Part shown: piece after piece, positions 1 through 7,935 of the stretch
Layout: every line of letters starts with the position of its first letter
Numbering within the stretch: the first letter of the stretch is position 1
From: an uncultured Bacilli bacterium
GTDB lineage: Bacteria > Bacillota_I > Bacilli_A > RFN20 > CAG-826
Assembly (NCBI GenBank): GCA_934725985.1
Contig: CAKVCX010000002.1
Span: 248,001-312,000, forward strand
Direction of reading: 5' to 3'
DNA: 64,000 nt
Made by a program: the position numbers and the translations under genes
Notes under the pieces: model-generated
Database searches by the model: none
The model's input: only the letters and a program-made list of their open reading frames with translations
What the model was told of the DNA's origin: nothing

Positions 1-93
1 GCGTTAATAGAGGAAACAAGATGCACCCAATGGTGAAGAAGGATGGTACCGCGCTTCTAGCGTTCCTTCATTGCAGGGGTGTTTTATTTTTTT
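1..93 (+). promoter_or_regulatory. T-box riboswitch leader of alaS, 3' part only
   Basis: The conserved T-box core with GGTACCGCG is at about 37-53. It is followed by a hairpin, GCGTTCCT at 60-67 pairing with AGGGGTGT at 75-82 (several G-U pairs), and then a T-rich run to 93. This is the usual antiterminator/terminator end of a T-box. Known role: uncharged tRNA binding the leader permits read-through. The specifier loop lies upstream of the window, so tRNA-Ala specificity is inferred from the adjacent alaS. Confidence 0.8.
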
Positions 94-106
94 GAAAGGG
101 TAATTT

Positions 107-2713
107 ATGAAAAAATTAACTGGTAGTCAAATTAGGAAAATGTGGATTGCTTTTTTTGAAAGCAAAGGACATAAGTGGATGCCTGGAGTTTCCTTGATTC
201 CGCAAGGCGATAAATCCCTTCTTTGGGTTAACGCTGGGGTCACTGGTTTAAAAAAGTATTTTGATGGAAGCGAGATTCCGCCATGCCGCCGCATTGTAAA
301 TGTTCAAAAATCCATAAGGACTAACGACATTGAAAATGTAGGACATACTGCTAGACACCATACTTTTTTCGAGATGTTAGGCAATTTTTCTATTGGCGAT
401 TATTTTAGAAAAGAAGTCATTCCTTGGGCTTTTGAAATATTAACTTCTCCTAAATGGTTTGATTTAGACAAAGATAAGCTCTATTTCACTTATAATCCAA
501 GCGATTTGGAAACGTTTGAATTATGGAGAAAACAAGGGGTGGAAGAAAGTCATTTGATCCCGCTTGAAGGAAATTATTGGCAAATTGGTGAAGGACCGTG
601 CGGGCCAAATACGGAAGTCTTTTTCGATAGAGGTGAAAAATACGACCCTAATCATTTAGGTGATAAATTGCTCCGCCTTGATATGGAAAATGACCGTTAT
701 ATCGAGATTTGGGGTATTGTTTTCTCTCAATTTAATGCCGTAAATGGAGTTGATAGAAAAGATTATAAGGAATTGCCTTCTAAAAACATCGATACAGGTT
801 CAGGGTTAGAAAGATTAGCTTGCATTATGCAAGAAGTCGATACAAATTTCGAAACCGATTTATTTACCCCAATTATCAAAGCGACGGAAGAAATTTGTCA
901 TAAATCTTACGAAGGTGAATATTTATTGCCTTATAGGGTAATTGCCGATCATGCTAGATGTTTGACTTTTGCTTTAGGCGATGGGGCTACCTTTAGCAAT
1001 GAAGGTAGAGGTTATGTCTTGCGCCGTATCATTAGAAGGGCCATGCGTTATGGGCAAAAACTAGGCATAAACGAGCCATTTATGTATAAGCTAGTTAAAA
1101 CTGTAGCGGATTCTTATAAAGACTTTTATCCTGAACTAGAAAAAAAGGTAGATTCGATTTCTAAAAGCATAAAAATCGAAGAAGATCGTTTTATCTTGAC
1201 ATTGGAAGAAGGGGAAGAAGTTTTATTAAAATACATAAAAGGAAAACAAGTGCTTTCTGGCCAAGATGCTTTTAGACTATACGACACATACGGTTTTCCT
1301 ATTGATTTGACTAAGGAAATATGCCAAGAGAAAAACGTTAAGGTCGATTTGGATGGATTCTCCAAGTTGATGGAAGAACAAAAGGAAAGAGCAAGGAATG
1401 CTAGAGGAGAAATTCAATCATTCCATAAACAATCAAAAGACTTATTGGAATTTAAGAGCAAGAGTGAATTTAGCTATGATAAAACAAAATTAGAAGGGAC
1501 CGTTATCGGCTTATTTAAAGATGGGGTAAAAGTGGATTCCATTTTCGATGAAGGTGAAATCGTTTTTGACTTGACTCCGTTTTACGCTGAATCAGGTGGA
1601 CAGGTTAGTGATATAGGAAAAATATATTCTTCCTTTTTTAAGGCAAACGTTGTTAATGTTTCAAAAGCTCCTTCAGGCGCACATTTACATCAAGTAAAAG
1701 TTGTCAATGGAAATGTAAAATTAGGAGATAAGTTAACTCTAGAAGTTGACCAATGCAGAAGAAAATTAATTGAAAGAAACCATTCGGCAACCCATCTTCT
1801 TCATGCCGCATTATCCTTAGTTTTAAATAGTCACGTTGATCAAAAAGGATCTTTTGTTGACGAGAATTATTTACGTTTTGACTTTTCTAGCAATGAAAAA
1901 CTTAGCGAGTCTTCCTTAAAGGAAATAGAAAATATAGTTAATAAAAAAATACTAGAATCTATCGAAGAAAAGACATTAGTTTTGCCTCTAGATGAAGCTA
2001 AGAAAATGGGTGCTGAAATGGAGTTTAGCGAAAAATACGGCGATTTGGTGCGCGTAGTTACTTTCTCTTCTTTTTCAAAAGAATTCTGTGGCGGAACCCA
2101 TGTTAAAAATACTTCGGAAATAGGCTTGTTTGTTATTGAAAGCGAGTCATCTGTTTCTAGCGGAGTAAGAAGAATTCAAGCTAGAACTAGCAGCAATGCT
2201 CTTTATTATCTTTTAAAGAAAAAAGACTATCTATCTTCTGTCAATATAAAATTAGGTAATTGTCTTGATAAGGATATAGATTCTAGACTTGATTCTTTAT
2301 TTGCTGAAAAAAATGAATTACTAAAAGAAAATGGCCAATTGAAAGATAAGCTCTCTTCTTTGCAAGCTAAGGACCTCTCCTCGAACTGGAAAAATATTAG
2401 CGGGATTAATTTCTTTGCCAAGGTAGTCGAAGGTGAAAGAAAAGACTTGCTTACCCTTGGCGATAATTTAAAAGCAATCTATCCCGACTATTTAATTGTT
2501 CTAGCTTCTTCTTCCTTACCGAAAGGGAGTTTATTAATACTTTCTAAAGGAAAAGGAAAAGAAAAACTTCCTGCTAATAAAGCTATAAAAGAAATTGCGC
2601 CTATTTTAGGAGGCAATGGCGGCGGAAAAGAAGAAATGGCTTCTGGATCTATTTCTAATGTTTCCTCTTTTGAAAATGCCATAAACAAATTAAAGGATTT
2701 ATTGAATGAATAA
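107..2713 (+). CDS. alaS: Alanyl-tRNA synthetase
   Basis: Cytoplasmic class II enzyme that charges tRNA-Ala. At 868 residues it has the usual bacterial length. The N-terminal catalytic domain contains the conserved region NVGHTARHHTFFEM near residue 77. The editing domain has the zinc-binding pairs H559/H563 (HSATH) and C661/H665 (CGGTH). The C-Ala domain ends with the glycine-rich GGNGGGKEEMASG segment. The T-box just upstream implies control by tRNA-Ala charging. Its 3' end overlaps ruvX by 8 nt, so the two are probably co-transcribed and translationally coupled. Confidence 0.97.
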   Translation: MKKLTGSQIRKMWIAFFESKGHKWMPGVSLIPQGDKSLLWVNAGVTGLKKYFDGSEIPPCRRIVNVQKSIRTNDIENVGHTARHHTFFEMLGNFSIGDYFRKEVIPWAFEILTSPKWFDLDKDKLYFTYNPSDLETFELWRKQGVEESHLIPLEGNYWQIGEGPCGPNTEVFFDRGEKYDPNHLGDKLLRLDMENDRYIEIWGIVFSQFNAVNGVDRKDYKELPSKNIDTGSGLERLACIMQEVDTNFETDLFTPIIKATEEICHKSYEGEYLLPYRVIADHARCLTFALGDGATFSNEGRGYVLRRIIRRAMRYGQKLGINEPFMYKLVKTVADSYKDFYPELEKKVDSISKSIKIEEDRFILTLEEGEEVLLKYIKGKQVLSGQDAFRLYDTYGFPIDLTKEICQEKNVKVDLDGFSKLMEEQKERARNARGEIQSFHKQSKDLLEFKSKSEFSYDKTKLEGTVIGLFKDGVKVDSIFDEGEIVFDLTPFYAESGGQVSDIGKIYSSFFKANVVNVSKAPSGAHLHQVKVVNGNVKLGDKLTLEVDQCRRKLIERNHSATHLLHAALSLVLNSHVDQKGSFVDENYLRFDFSSNEKLSESSLKEIENIVNKKILESIEEKTLVLPLDEAKKMGAEMEFSEKYGDLVRVVTFSSFSKEFCGGTHVKNTSEIGLFVIESESSVSSGVRRIQARTSSNALYYLLKKKDYLSSVNIKLGNCLDKDIDSRLDSLFAEKNELLKENGQLKDKLSSLQAKDLSSNWKNISGINFFAKVVEGERKDLLTLGDNLKAIYPDYLIVLASSSLPKGSLLILSKGKGKEKLPANKAIKEIAPILGGNGGGKEEMASGSISNVSSFENAINKLKDLLNE

Positions 2714-3140
2714 AGTCATAGGTTTAGATTTGGGAACTAGGACCTTGGGCATAGCGCTTTCAGATGCCTTAGGAATTGCTCATGGCTATGAAGAATTTAG
2801 GTTTGTTGAAGGAGCCTACAAACAAGCAATAAAAAGAGTGTTAGAAGTAGTTAGCAAAGAAAACGTTAACGAAATTGCTTTAGGCTATCCTTTAAATATG
2901 GATGGAAGTGAAGGCGAAAAGGCGCTTTCTTCGAAAAGATTTAGGGATGATTTGCTTAAGGCCAATCCAAACCTTAAAATAAGTTTGGTCGACGAAAGAA
3001 TGACTACCATAATTGCCACAAAAAGACTTCTTGAAGCCGATTTAAGCCGTAATAAGCGTCATAAGGTAATCGATAAGCAAGCCGCTGTTGTCATTTTGGA
3101 GTCTTATCTGCAAAGAAAGGAATTTGAGGAAAATGTTTGA
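2706..3140 (+). CDS. ruvX: Putative pre-16S rRNA nuclease / Holliday junction resolvase-like YqgF
   Basis: YqgF/RuvX family, 144 residues, RNase H-like fold. The family acts in 16S rRNA 5' end maturation; a resolvase role has also been proposed. Visible motifs are GLDLGTRTLGIALSD near the N terminus (first catalytic Asp), ALGYPLNMDG in the middle and VDERMTT (acidic pair) near residue 100. The order alaS-ruvX-yrzB is a Bacillota hallmark. It overlaps both neighbours (8 nt with alaS, 8 nt with yrzB). It ends with TGA, which shows that TGA is a stop here. Confidence 0.93.
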   Translation: MNKVIGLDLGTRTLGIALSDALGIAHGYEEFRFVEGAYKQAIKRVLEVVSKENVNEIALGYPLNMDGSEGEKALSSKRFRDDLLKANPNLKISLVDERMTTIIATKRLLEADLSRNKRHKVIDKQAAVVILESYLQRKEFEENV

Positions 3141-3402
3141 AATTAAAAACGATAACGACATTATCATAACCGATGAAAATGGAAATGAAGAATTAGATAA
3201 AATCCTTTTCTATTTTCATAATGATAATAGAAATAGGGATTATTACTTTATTTATAAAGAGGAAGACCCTGATTCTATAATTGTTTTAGGCAGTGAAGAT
3301 GGGCAAAGCTTTTTTGAATTATCCGATGAGGAATTCGAAGAAGCACAGGAAGTTTTCGACGCCTATAATAACGACCCCAAGATTAAAGAGGCAAAGAAAT
3401 AA
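3133..3402 (+). CDS. yrzB: DUF1292 / YrzB family protein
   Basis: Acidic 89-residue protein of the DUF1292 (YrzB) family, function unknown. The typical pattern is present: I-I-TDENGNE at the start, a central F-Y/YYFIYKEEDPD strand pair and a C-terminal EEFEEAQEVFDAY helix. I chose the ATG at 3133 because GAGGA at 3126-3130 is well placed before it; an upstream in-frame start at 3088 would run far into ruvX and has no such site. It is last in the alaS-ruvX-yrzB unit. Confidence 0.85.
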   Translation: MFEIKNDNDIIITDENGNEELDKILFYFHNDNRNRDYYFIYKEEDPDSIIVLGSEDGQSFFELSDEEFEEAQEVFDAYNNDPKIKEAKK

Positions 3403-3410
3403 AACTTGTC

Positions 3411-3439
3411 TTGTTACCTTAGCAAGTTAAGAATATAAT
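3411..3439 (+). promoter_or_regulatory. Sigma-A promoter of greA
   Basis: TTGTTA at 3411-3416 and TATAAT at 3434-3439 with a 17-nt spacer. The expected transcription start is near 3446, and a GAGGA ribosome site precedes the greA ATG. Confidence 0.75.
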
Positions 3440-3463
3440 CAACTAGCAAAAAGAGGAAAATCC

Positions 3464-3940
3464 ATGGCTAAAAAAATAATACTTACAAAAGAAGCTAGAG
3501 AAGAATTAAATAATGAATATCGTCATTTAATTGACGTCGAACGCCCTGAAATAATTGAAAAGTTACAACTTGCTAGATCTCAAGGCGACCTTTCCGAAAA
3601 CGCTGATTATGATGCTGCTAGAGATAGACAAGCCCAAATAGAATCCAGGATTTCCGAAATTGAATCTATTTTCCAAAATTCAGTTGGCGCTGACGAAAAC
3701 GAAGATGATTCTAGTAAGATTTCCATTGGCTGCGTTGTTAATTTTAAGGAAGTGGCAACTGGAATTGAAGGAAAAGTAAAAATCATTGGTAACATTGGTG
3801 CCGATCCGATGGCAGAAATACCAAGTGTTTCTAATGAATCTCCTTTAGGCAAGGCTTTATTAGGCCATAGCGAAGGAGAAGAAGTTAACGTTGCTAGTGA
3901 AGAACCTTACGTTATAAAGATTTTAAATTTCAAACGCTAA
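3464..3940 (+). CDS. greA: Transcription elongation factor GreA
   Basis: GreA rescues backtracked RNA polymerase by stimulating transcript cleavage through the secondary channel. At 158 residues it has the family length. The N-terminal antiparallel coiled coil carries the signature SQGDLSENADYDAARDRQ around residues 42-60, including the acidic tip residues. The C-terminal FKBP-like domain covers about 80-158. It has its own promoter upstream and a hairpin terminator immediately downstream, so it appears to be a single-gene transcript with some read-through to comEA. Confidence 0.96.
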   Translation: MAKKIILTKEAREELNNEYRHLIDVERPEIIEKLQLARSQGDLSENADYDAARDRQAQIESRISEIESIFQNSVGADENEDDSSKISIGCVVNFKEVATGIEGKVKIIGNIGADPMAEIPSVSNESPLGKALLGHSEGEEVNVASEEPYVIKILNFKR

Positions 3941-3961
3941 ATTTGTAGTCAAAAACATAAA

Positions 3962-3993
3962 TGACCTCCTACTTATTAGTAAGGAGGTTTTTT
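3962..3993 (+). terminator. greA terminator whose 3' arm is the comEA ribosome-binding site
   Basis: CCTCC-TACT pairs with AGTA-A-GGAGG around a TATT loop (about 3965-3987), followed by TTTTTT at 3988-3993. The 3' arm AAGGAGG (3981-3987) is also a perfect Shine-Dalgarno 8 nt before the comEA ATG at 3996, so the hairpin would hide it in read-through RNA. Confidence 0.8.
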
Positions 3994-3995
3994 AT

Positions 3996-4535
3996 ATGAA
4001 AACATTGATAATCATCGTCTGCGCTGCCCTTCTTGGCTTATTCGCCTTTGGAGTAACCAATAAGATTATGAGTGGAGAAATAATTGATCCAGGGACTTCG
4101 CTTAATAATAATGAGAACATGATTAACATCACAATATCTGGAGAAGTAACTAGACCCGGTACTTATGTAATGAAGGAAAATTCGACATTAAATGATTTGG
4201 TTTTAGCCGCTTCTGGGTTAACTGGAAACGCCGATCCTTGCGCTTATAATTTGGATTATGTCTTAAAAGATAAAGAATATTATATAGCCCCTATTTATGA
4301 TAACAGCAATACTTGCTCCGATAAGCCTATTTTAAAAACAAACATTAATTTAGACGATGCTAAAACAATGCAAGAAGTAGCAGGATTTTCCAAAACGGTG
4401 GCAGAGGCCATAGTTTTGTATCGGTCTTCTTCTCCTTTTAAGGCAATTGAAGAAATAAAGGATGTAAACGGAATTGGTCCGGCAACTTATACTGCAACTA
4501 GAAACAAAATAACCATTCGTTCTCTTGCTTCATAA
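3996..4535 (+). CDS. comEA: Competence protein ComEA (membrane-anchored DNA receptor)
   Basis: ComEA binds incoming double-stranded DNA during transformation and passes it to the ComEC channel. The 179-residue protein has one N-terminal membrane anchor (about 5-23), an SLBB-type domain (about 43-95, ISGEVTRPGTYVM) and a C-terminal helix-hairpin-helix DNA-binding domain (about 123-179, ending VNGIGPATYTATRNKI). The first hairpin reads GFS where GIG is usual; the second GIG is intact. comEC starts 3 nt after the stop, so they form an operon. Translation is probably limited by the hairpin at 3962-3993. Confidence 0.9.
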   Translation: MKTLIIIVCAALLGLFAFGVTNKIMSGEIIDPGTSLNNNENMINITISGEVTRPGTYVMKENSTLNDLVLAASGLTGNADPCAYNLDYVLKDKEYYIAPIYDNSNTCSDKPILKTNINLDDAKTMQEVAGFSKTVAEAIVLYRSSSPFKAIEEIKDVNGIGPATYTATRNKITIRSLAS

Positions 4536-4537
4536 AG

Positions 4538-6556
4538 ATGAAAGCCCTATTTGTTTTTCTTGGGCTTTTTTTCGGCCTTTATATCGGGTTCTATTTAACG
4601 CCTTTTTTTTCCTTATTAATTGCTATATTAAGTTTATTATCGACTTTTGTCGCTTTTAAAAAAAGGAAAGTATGTTTCTTCTTGTTTTCTTTTATTGTTG
4701 GAACTCTTCTTTCTTTTAGCTTCTATTTGCCCTTATTAAATGAAAAAGAATGTATTGTTTTAATTTGTCAAACTAGAAATAACTATGTAATCGGAAGGAC
4801 GTTATTACATAAGTTTTATATCTATGATTCTATAAATTATGAAGTAGGGGACATAGTCAAAATAAAGGGAAAGATTTCTTCTTTTTCTTTTACTGAATAT
4901 GAAAGCAAATTTTCTTTTTCTTTTTATTTAATAAGTCTTGGAGCTAGAAATGAATTTAAGGTTGATTCTTCTTCTTATTTGATTAGAAATCCAATTCGAT
5001 GGAGGGTAATCGAAAAAGCATTTTTATCTTCCTTTAGAAAAGAAGAAAAATCTTTGATTGAATTGATTTTGTTTAACAAAAAAGACTACCAGAACGAATT
5101 GGTAAATAAAATGGATTCTTTGTCTTTGTTATATCTATTAAGCAATTCTGGCTTATTTTATTCTTTAATGTTGAAAATAAATAAAATGATTTTTTCTTCT
5201 TTTTTAAATGGCAAAAAAGAAGATGTGGCCGAGCTTGTCCTGGGGTCATTTCTTTTTTTATTTTCCTTTAAAAAGGTTGGAGTAATCCGTTCTTTTTTAT
5301 CATTTCTATTAAGGAAGATTTTTAAGTTAAAAAAGAAAAAAGCAGATAATCTTACATTAATTTGTCTCCCTGGCTTGTTATTATTGGCTTTTGATTTTAA
5401 TTTTGCTTATCAAGATGGTTTTTTCTTAAGCATGGGCATTGCTTTTCTATATTATTTTACAAAAGTCAAATTCTCTTTTTATAAAAAGAAAAAAAGAGCT
5501 TTTCTAGAGTTTTTGCTATTAAATGTCTTTATTTTACCTTTTAAACTCTCTTTTTCTTCTGGACAGTTTCATTTATTTTCTTATTTTTATTCTTTTTTAT
5601 TGACTCCTGTTGTTGCTTTTTCTTATTTTGTATGTTTATTTTCTTTTATTTTTTTTAGGCCAGGAAACTTTGTCTCTATTCTATATAAAATCATATTGAA
5701 ATTATCTAATCTATTTTTAAGGTTTGATCCAACGCTTTCTTTGCCTGTCCCTTGTAAAACTAGCATCATTATTTTTTATATTATCTTTTTCATTTGGCTA
5801 ACATTTTTTAATTTAAACGAAATAAAAATACGAAGAATAATCTCTTTTTCTTATATTTTTTCTTTGCTTATTTCTATTTTGCCTCTTTGGAATTGTTTTT
5901 CAAATGAAGTTTGTTTTATTAATGTCGGCCAAGGGGATTCCATATTGGTAAGAAACAAAAGCAAAACTGTGCTTATTGATACGGGCGGGAACATTAAATT
6001 TGATATGGCCAAAGAAGTTTTGATTCCGTTTTTTAAAAAGAAAAGGATATATAAACTAGATTATTTGATTTTGACGCATGGAGATTTTGATCATGACGGG
6101 GCAAAAGAATCCTTATGCAAAAACTTTAATGTTAAAAGGGTAGTGGATTCCAAATACGAATTTCCTATTAAAATAGGCGATTTGACCTTGGAAAATCTAA
6201 ATAAGTACAATTTAGAAGGAAGCAACGAGAATTCCTTAGCCATTTATACTGAATTTATTGATAAAAAATGGCTATTTATGGGCGATTGCCCCCTTGAAAT
6301 TGAAAAGTTAATTATAAAAGATTATCCAAATTTAGAAGCGGATGTTTTAAAAGTAGGACATCATGGATCATCGACTTCGACTTGCTTAGAGTTTTTAAAG
6401 GTTATTAAACCAACAGACGCTATTATCTCGGTAGGAAAAAGCAATGGTTATGGCCATCCTGATTCAAAGGTTATTTCTAGACTTGAAAAAGAAAATATTA
6501 ACGTTAGAAGAACCGATGTCGAAGGAAGCATTTCCTATTTTAGTTTTGCTACGTAA
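4538..6556 (+). CDS. comEC: Competence protein ComEC/Rec2 (DNA uptake channel)
   Basis: Polytopic membrane protein that carries single-stranded DNA across the membrane in natural transformation. At 672 residues it is a little short for the family (about 700-800). There are several N-terminal membrane helices, an OB-like stretch (GDIVKIKGKISSF, about 105-120) and a hydrophobic Competence domain. The C-terminal metallo-beta-lactamase domain is intact: LTHGDFDH with H514, D516, D518 and H519, and later VGHHGSS. The frame has no interruption. Encoded directly after comEA and before holA, as in Bacillus. Confidence 0.92.
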   Translation: MKALFVFLGLFFGLYIGFYLTPFFSLLIAILSLLSTFVAFKKRKVCFFLFSFIVGTLLSFSFYLPLLNEKECIVLICQTRNNYVIGRTLLHKFYIYDSINYEVGDIVKIKGKISSFSFTEYESKFSFSFYLISLGARNEFKVDSSSYLIRNPIRWRVIEKAFLSSFRKEEKSLIELILFNKKDYQNELVNKMDSLSLLYLLSNSGLFYSLMLKINKMIFSSFLNGKKEDVAELVLGSFLFLFSFKKVGVIRSFLSFLLRKIFKLKKKKADNLTLICLPGLLLLAFDFNFAYQDGFFLSMGIAFLYYFTKVKFSFYKKKKRAFLEFLLLNVFILPFKLSFSSGQFHLFSYFYSFLLTPVVAFSYFVCLFSFIFFRPGNFVSILYKIILKLSNLFLRFDPTLSLPVPCKTSIIIFYIIFFIWLTFFNLNEIKIRRIISFSYIFSLLISILPLWNCFSNEVCFINVGQGDSILVRNKSKTVLIDTGGNIKFDMAKEVLIPFFKKKRIYKLDYLILTHGDFDHDGAKESLCKNFNVKRVVDSKYEFPIKIGDLTLENLNKYNLEGSNENSLAIYTEFIDKKWLFMGDCPLEIEKLIIKDYPNLEADVLKVGHHGSSTSTCLEFLKVIKPTDAIISVGKSNGYGHPDSKVISRLEKENINVRRTDVEGSISYFSFAT

Positions 6557-6572
6557 AGTATAAAATTTTTCT

Positions 6573-7547
6573 ATGGTTATTCTTTATTATTCTATCGACT
6601 CAAAAATGGCTAGCAGTTTAGGGCGTAAACTCTCTTTTAAGCTAGAACCAAATAGAAATGAATGCAATTATTCTTCCTTCAATATGGCCATGACCTCTTT
6701 AAATGAACTTTACGAAGAATGCGTTTTTATGCCCCTAGGCTATGATAAGAAAACAATTCTAGCGAATGGGTGCTATTTTTTAGCCAAAGCAAAAACGAAG
6801 GCAAAATTATTGCCGAATGATTCTTATGAAAAAATACTTTCTTATTTAAATAACCCTAGCGAACAAGTAAATTTAATTTTTACTTGCCAAGCAGAAAAGC
6901 TTGATGAAAAAAATCCTCTTGTAGTTGCCATAAAAAAAGTAGGGACAATTAAAGAAATTACTTTGCCAAAAATGAACGAATACTTGGATTATATGAATAG
7001 GTATTTTTCAAATTTTGGATGTTCAATTTCTTCTGATGCCGCTAAAGAATTAATAAATAGAATTGGTGATGATTACGGACGTTTTTTAAATGAAATTGAT
7101 AAACTATCTAGTTATGCAAACGGTGAAAATATTTCTTTATCAGACGTAAAAAGGCTAGTTAGTCCAAAAGAAGAAGATGATGCTTTTTCTCTTTCTAACT
7201 CTTTAATTAGATGCGATATAAAGAAAGCATTGGAAATATATAGACAATTAAAGATAATTTCCATTGATGAAGTAAGACTTATCGGTATGCTTTCCTCCCA
7301 GTTCCGTTTCATGGATATGGTTTTATATCTATACAATAAAGGATTGTCTTCTTCTTCCATTGCTAGGGAGTTATCTTCTTCTCCGTTTAGAGTAGACATT
7401 ACCATAAGAAATCTTTATGGAGTAAAAAAGAAAACATTAGCCGATATAAGCGAACTTCTTTACCAGGCCGATAAGGATATTTTAAGTGGCAGGTGTAGTG
7501 GGCAATTTGCCTTTGAAAGGTTTTTGGCTAATTTTAATTTAAAATAA
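6573..7547 (+). CDS. holA: DNA polymerase III subunit delta
   Basis: Clamp-loader delta subunit (YqeN in Bacillus), 324 residues. It opens the beta clamp during replication. The family pattern is present: a Rossmann-like N-terminal domain (ending LIFTCQAEKLDEKNPLV), LINRIGDDYGRFLNEIDKLSSYA in the middle, and an RLIGMLSSQFRFMDMVLYLYNKG collar-domain helix. It follows comEC and precedes rpsT as in B. subtilis. No Shine-Dalgarno is visible; TAAAAT at 6561-6566 ends 6 nt before the ATG, suggesting a possible leaderless transcript with a weak -35. Confidence 0.92.
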   Translation: MVILYYSIDSKMASSLGRKLSFKLEPNRNECNYSSFNMAMTSLNELYEECVFMPLGYDKKTILANGCYFLAKAKTKAKLLPNDSYEKILSYLNNPSEQVNLIFTCQAEKLDEKNPLVVAIKKVGTIKEITLPKMNEYLDYMNRYFSNFGCSISSDAAKELINRIGDDYGRFLNEIDKLSSYANGENISLSDVKRLVSPKEEDDAFSLSNSLIRCDIKKALEIYRQLKIISIDEVRLIGMLSSQFRFMDMVLYLYNKGLSSSSIARELSSSPFRVDITIRNLYGVKKKTLADISELLYQADKDILSGRCSGQFAFERFLANFNLK

Positions 7548-7550
7548 AAA

Positions 7551-7570
7551 AAGCTGCCTAATGCAGCTTA
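7551..7570 (-). terminator. rpsT terminator (also usable by holA)
   Basis: Inverted repeat AAGCTGC / GCAGCTT at 7551-7569. Read on the minus strand it is followed by a long T run, a classical intrinsic terminator for rpsT. On the plus strand it follows holA but has only a weak T tract, so it is at best bidirectional. Confidence 0.85.
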
Positions 7571-7588
7571 ATTTAATAAATAAGATTC

Positions 7589-7852
7589 TTATTTAATGTT
7601 AGCAACTAATTCCTGCAAATGAGCTTTTTTGCGATCGGCATTATTTTTGGCAATGGTGCCATCTTGTGCGATTTTATCAAGAATGCTCATGGCTTCTGCT
7701 AAAGCTTTTGTGGCTTCTTCTTTGTTATTTGAAGCAGCTAGTTTTTCAACTTTTTTAATAGCGGTGCGAGCTTTTGATTTAGCGGCAGCATTGCGTTGAC
7801 GGGCTAATTCATTGGTTTGATCGCGCTTGATTTGAGATTTAATGTTTGGCAT
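7589..7852 (-). CDS. rpsT: 30S ribosomal protein S20
   Basis: S20 binds 16S rRNA early in 30S assembly. The 87-residue lysine/alanine-rich helical protein starts MPNIKSQIKRDQTNELARQRNAAAKSKARTAIKK in family fashion. It is convergent with holA, keeping the holA-rpsT neighbourhood of Bacillus. A ribosome site AGAAGGA lies at about 7861-7868 on the minus strand and a strong promoter upstream. A small TTAGTC/GACTAA hairpin at 7890-7905 overlaps that promoter. Confidence 0.97.
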   Translation of the reverse strand: MPNIKSQIKRDQTNELARQRNAAAKSKARTAIKKVEKLAASNNKEEATKALAEAMSILDKIAQDGTIAKNNADRKKAHLQELVANIK

Positions 7853-7886
7853 TTAACTTAGTCCTTCTACTTTATTAGCGGGTTTA

Positions 7887-7915
7887 ATATTAGTCTTTAG
7901 ACTAACAAAAGGCAA
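7887..7915 (-). promoter_or_regulatory. Sigma-A promoter of rpsT
   Basis: On the minus strand, TTGCCT (7915-7910) and TAATAT (7892-7887) are separated by 17 nt. Predicted start near 7880 gives a leader of about 28 nt with AGAAGGA. Confidence 0.65.
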
Positions 7916-7929
7916 CTATTTTCTAGTTG
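7913..7929 (-). terminator. Hairpin after the acyl-activating enzyme gene
   Basis: CAACTA / TAGTTG with a 5-nt loop lies just beyond the stop codon at 7936 and is followed on the minus strand by CCTTTTGTT. It is a weak intrinsic terminator and overlaps the rpsT -35 element, so the two functions may interfere. Confidence 0.5.
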
Positions 7930-7935
7930 TTTTCT

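Noticed and set aside
1126..1365. Many minus-strand open frames inside plus-strand housekeeping genes (for example here in alaS, and 35233-35673 in rpoD)
   Set aside because: They lie wholly within well-supported genes in another frame, are Ser/Phe-rich mirror products and have no ribosome sites.
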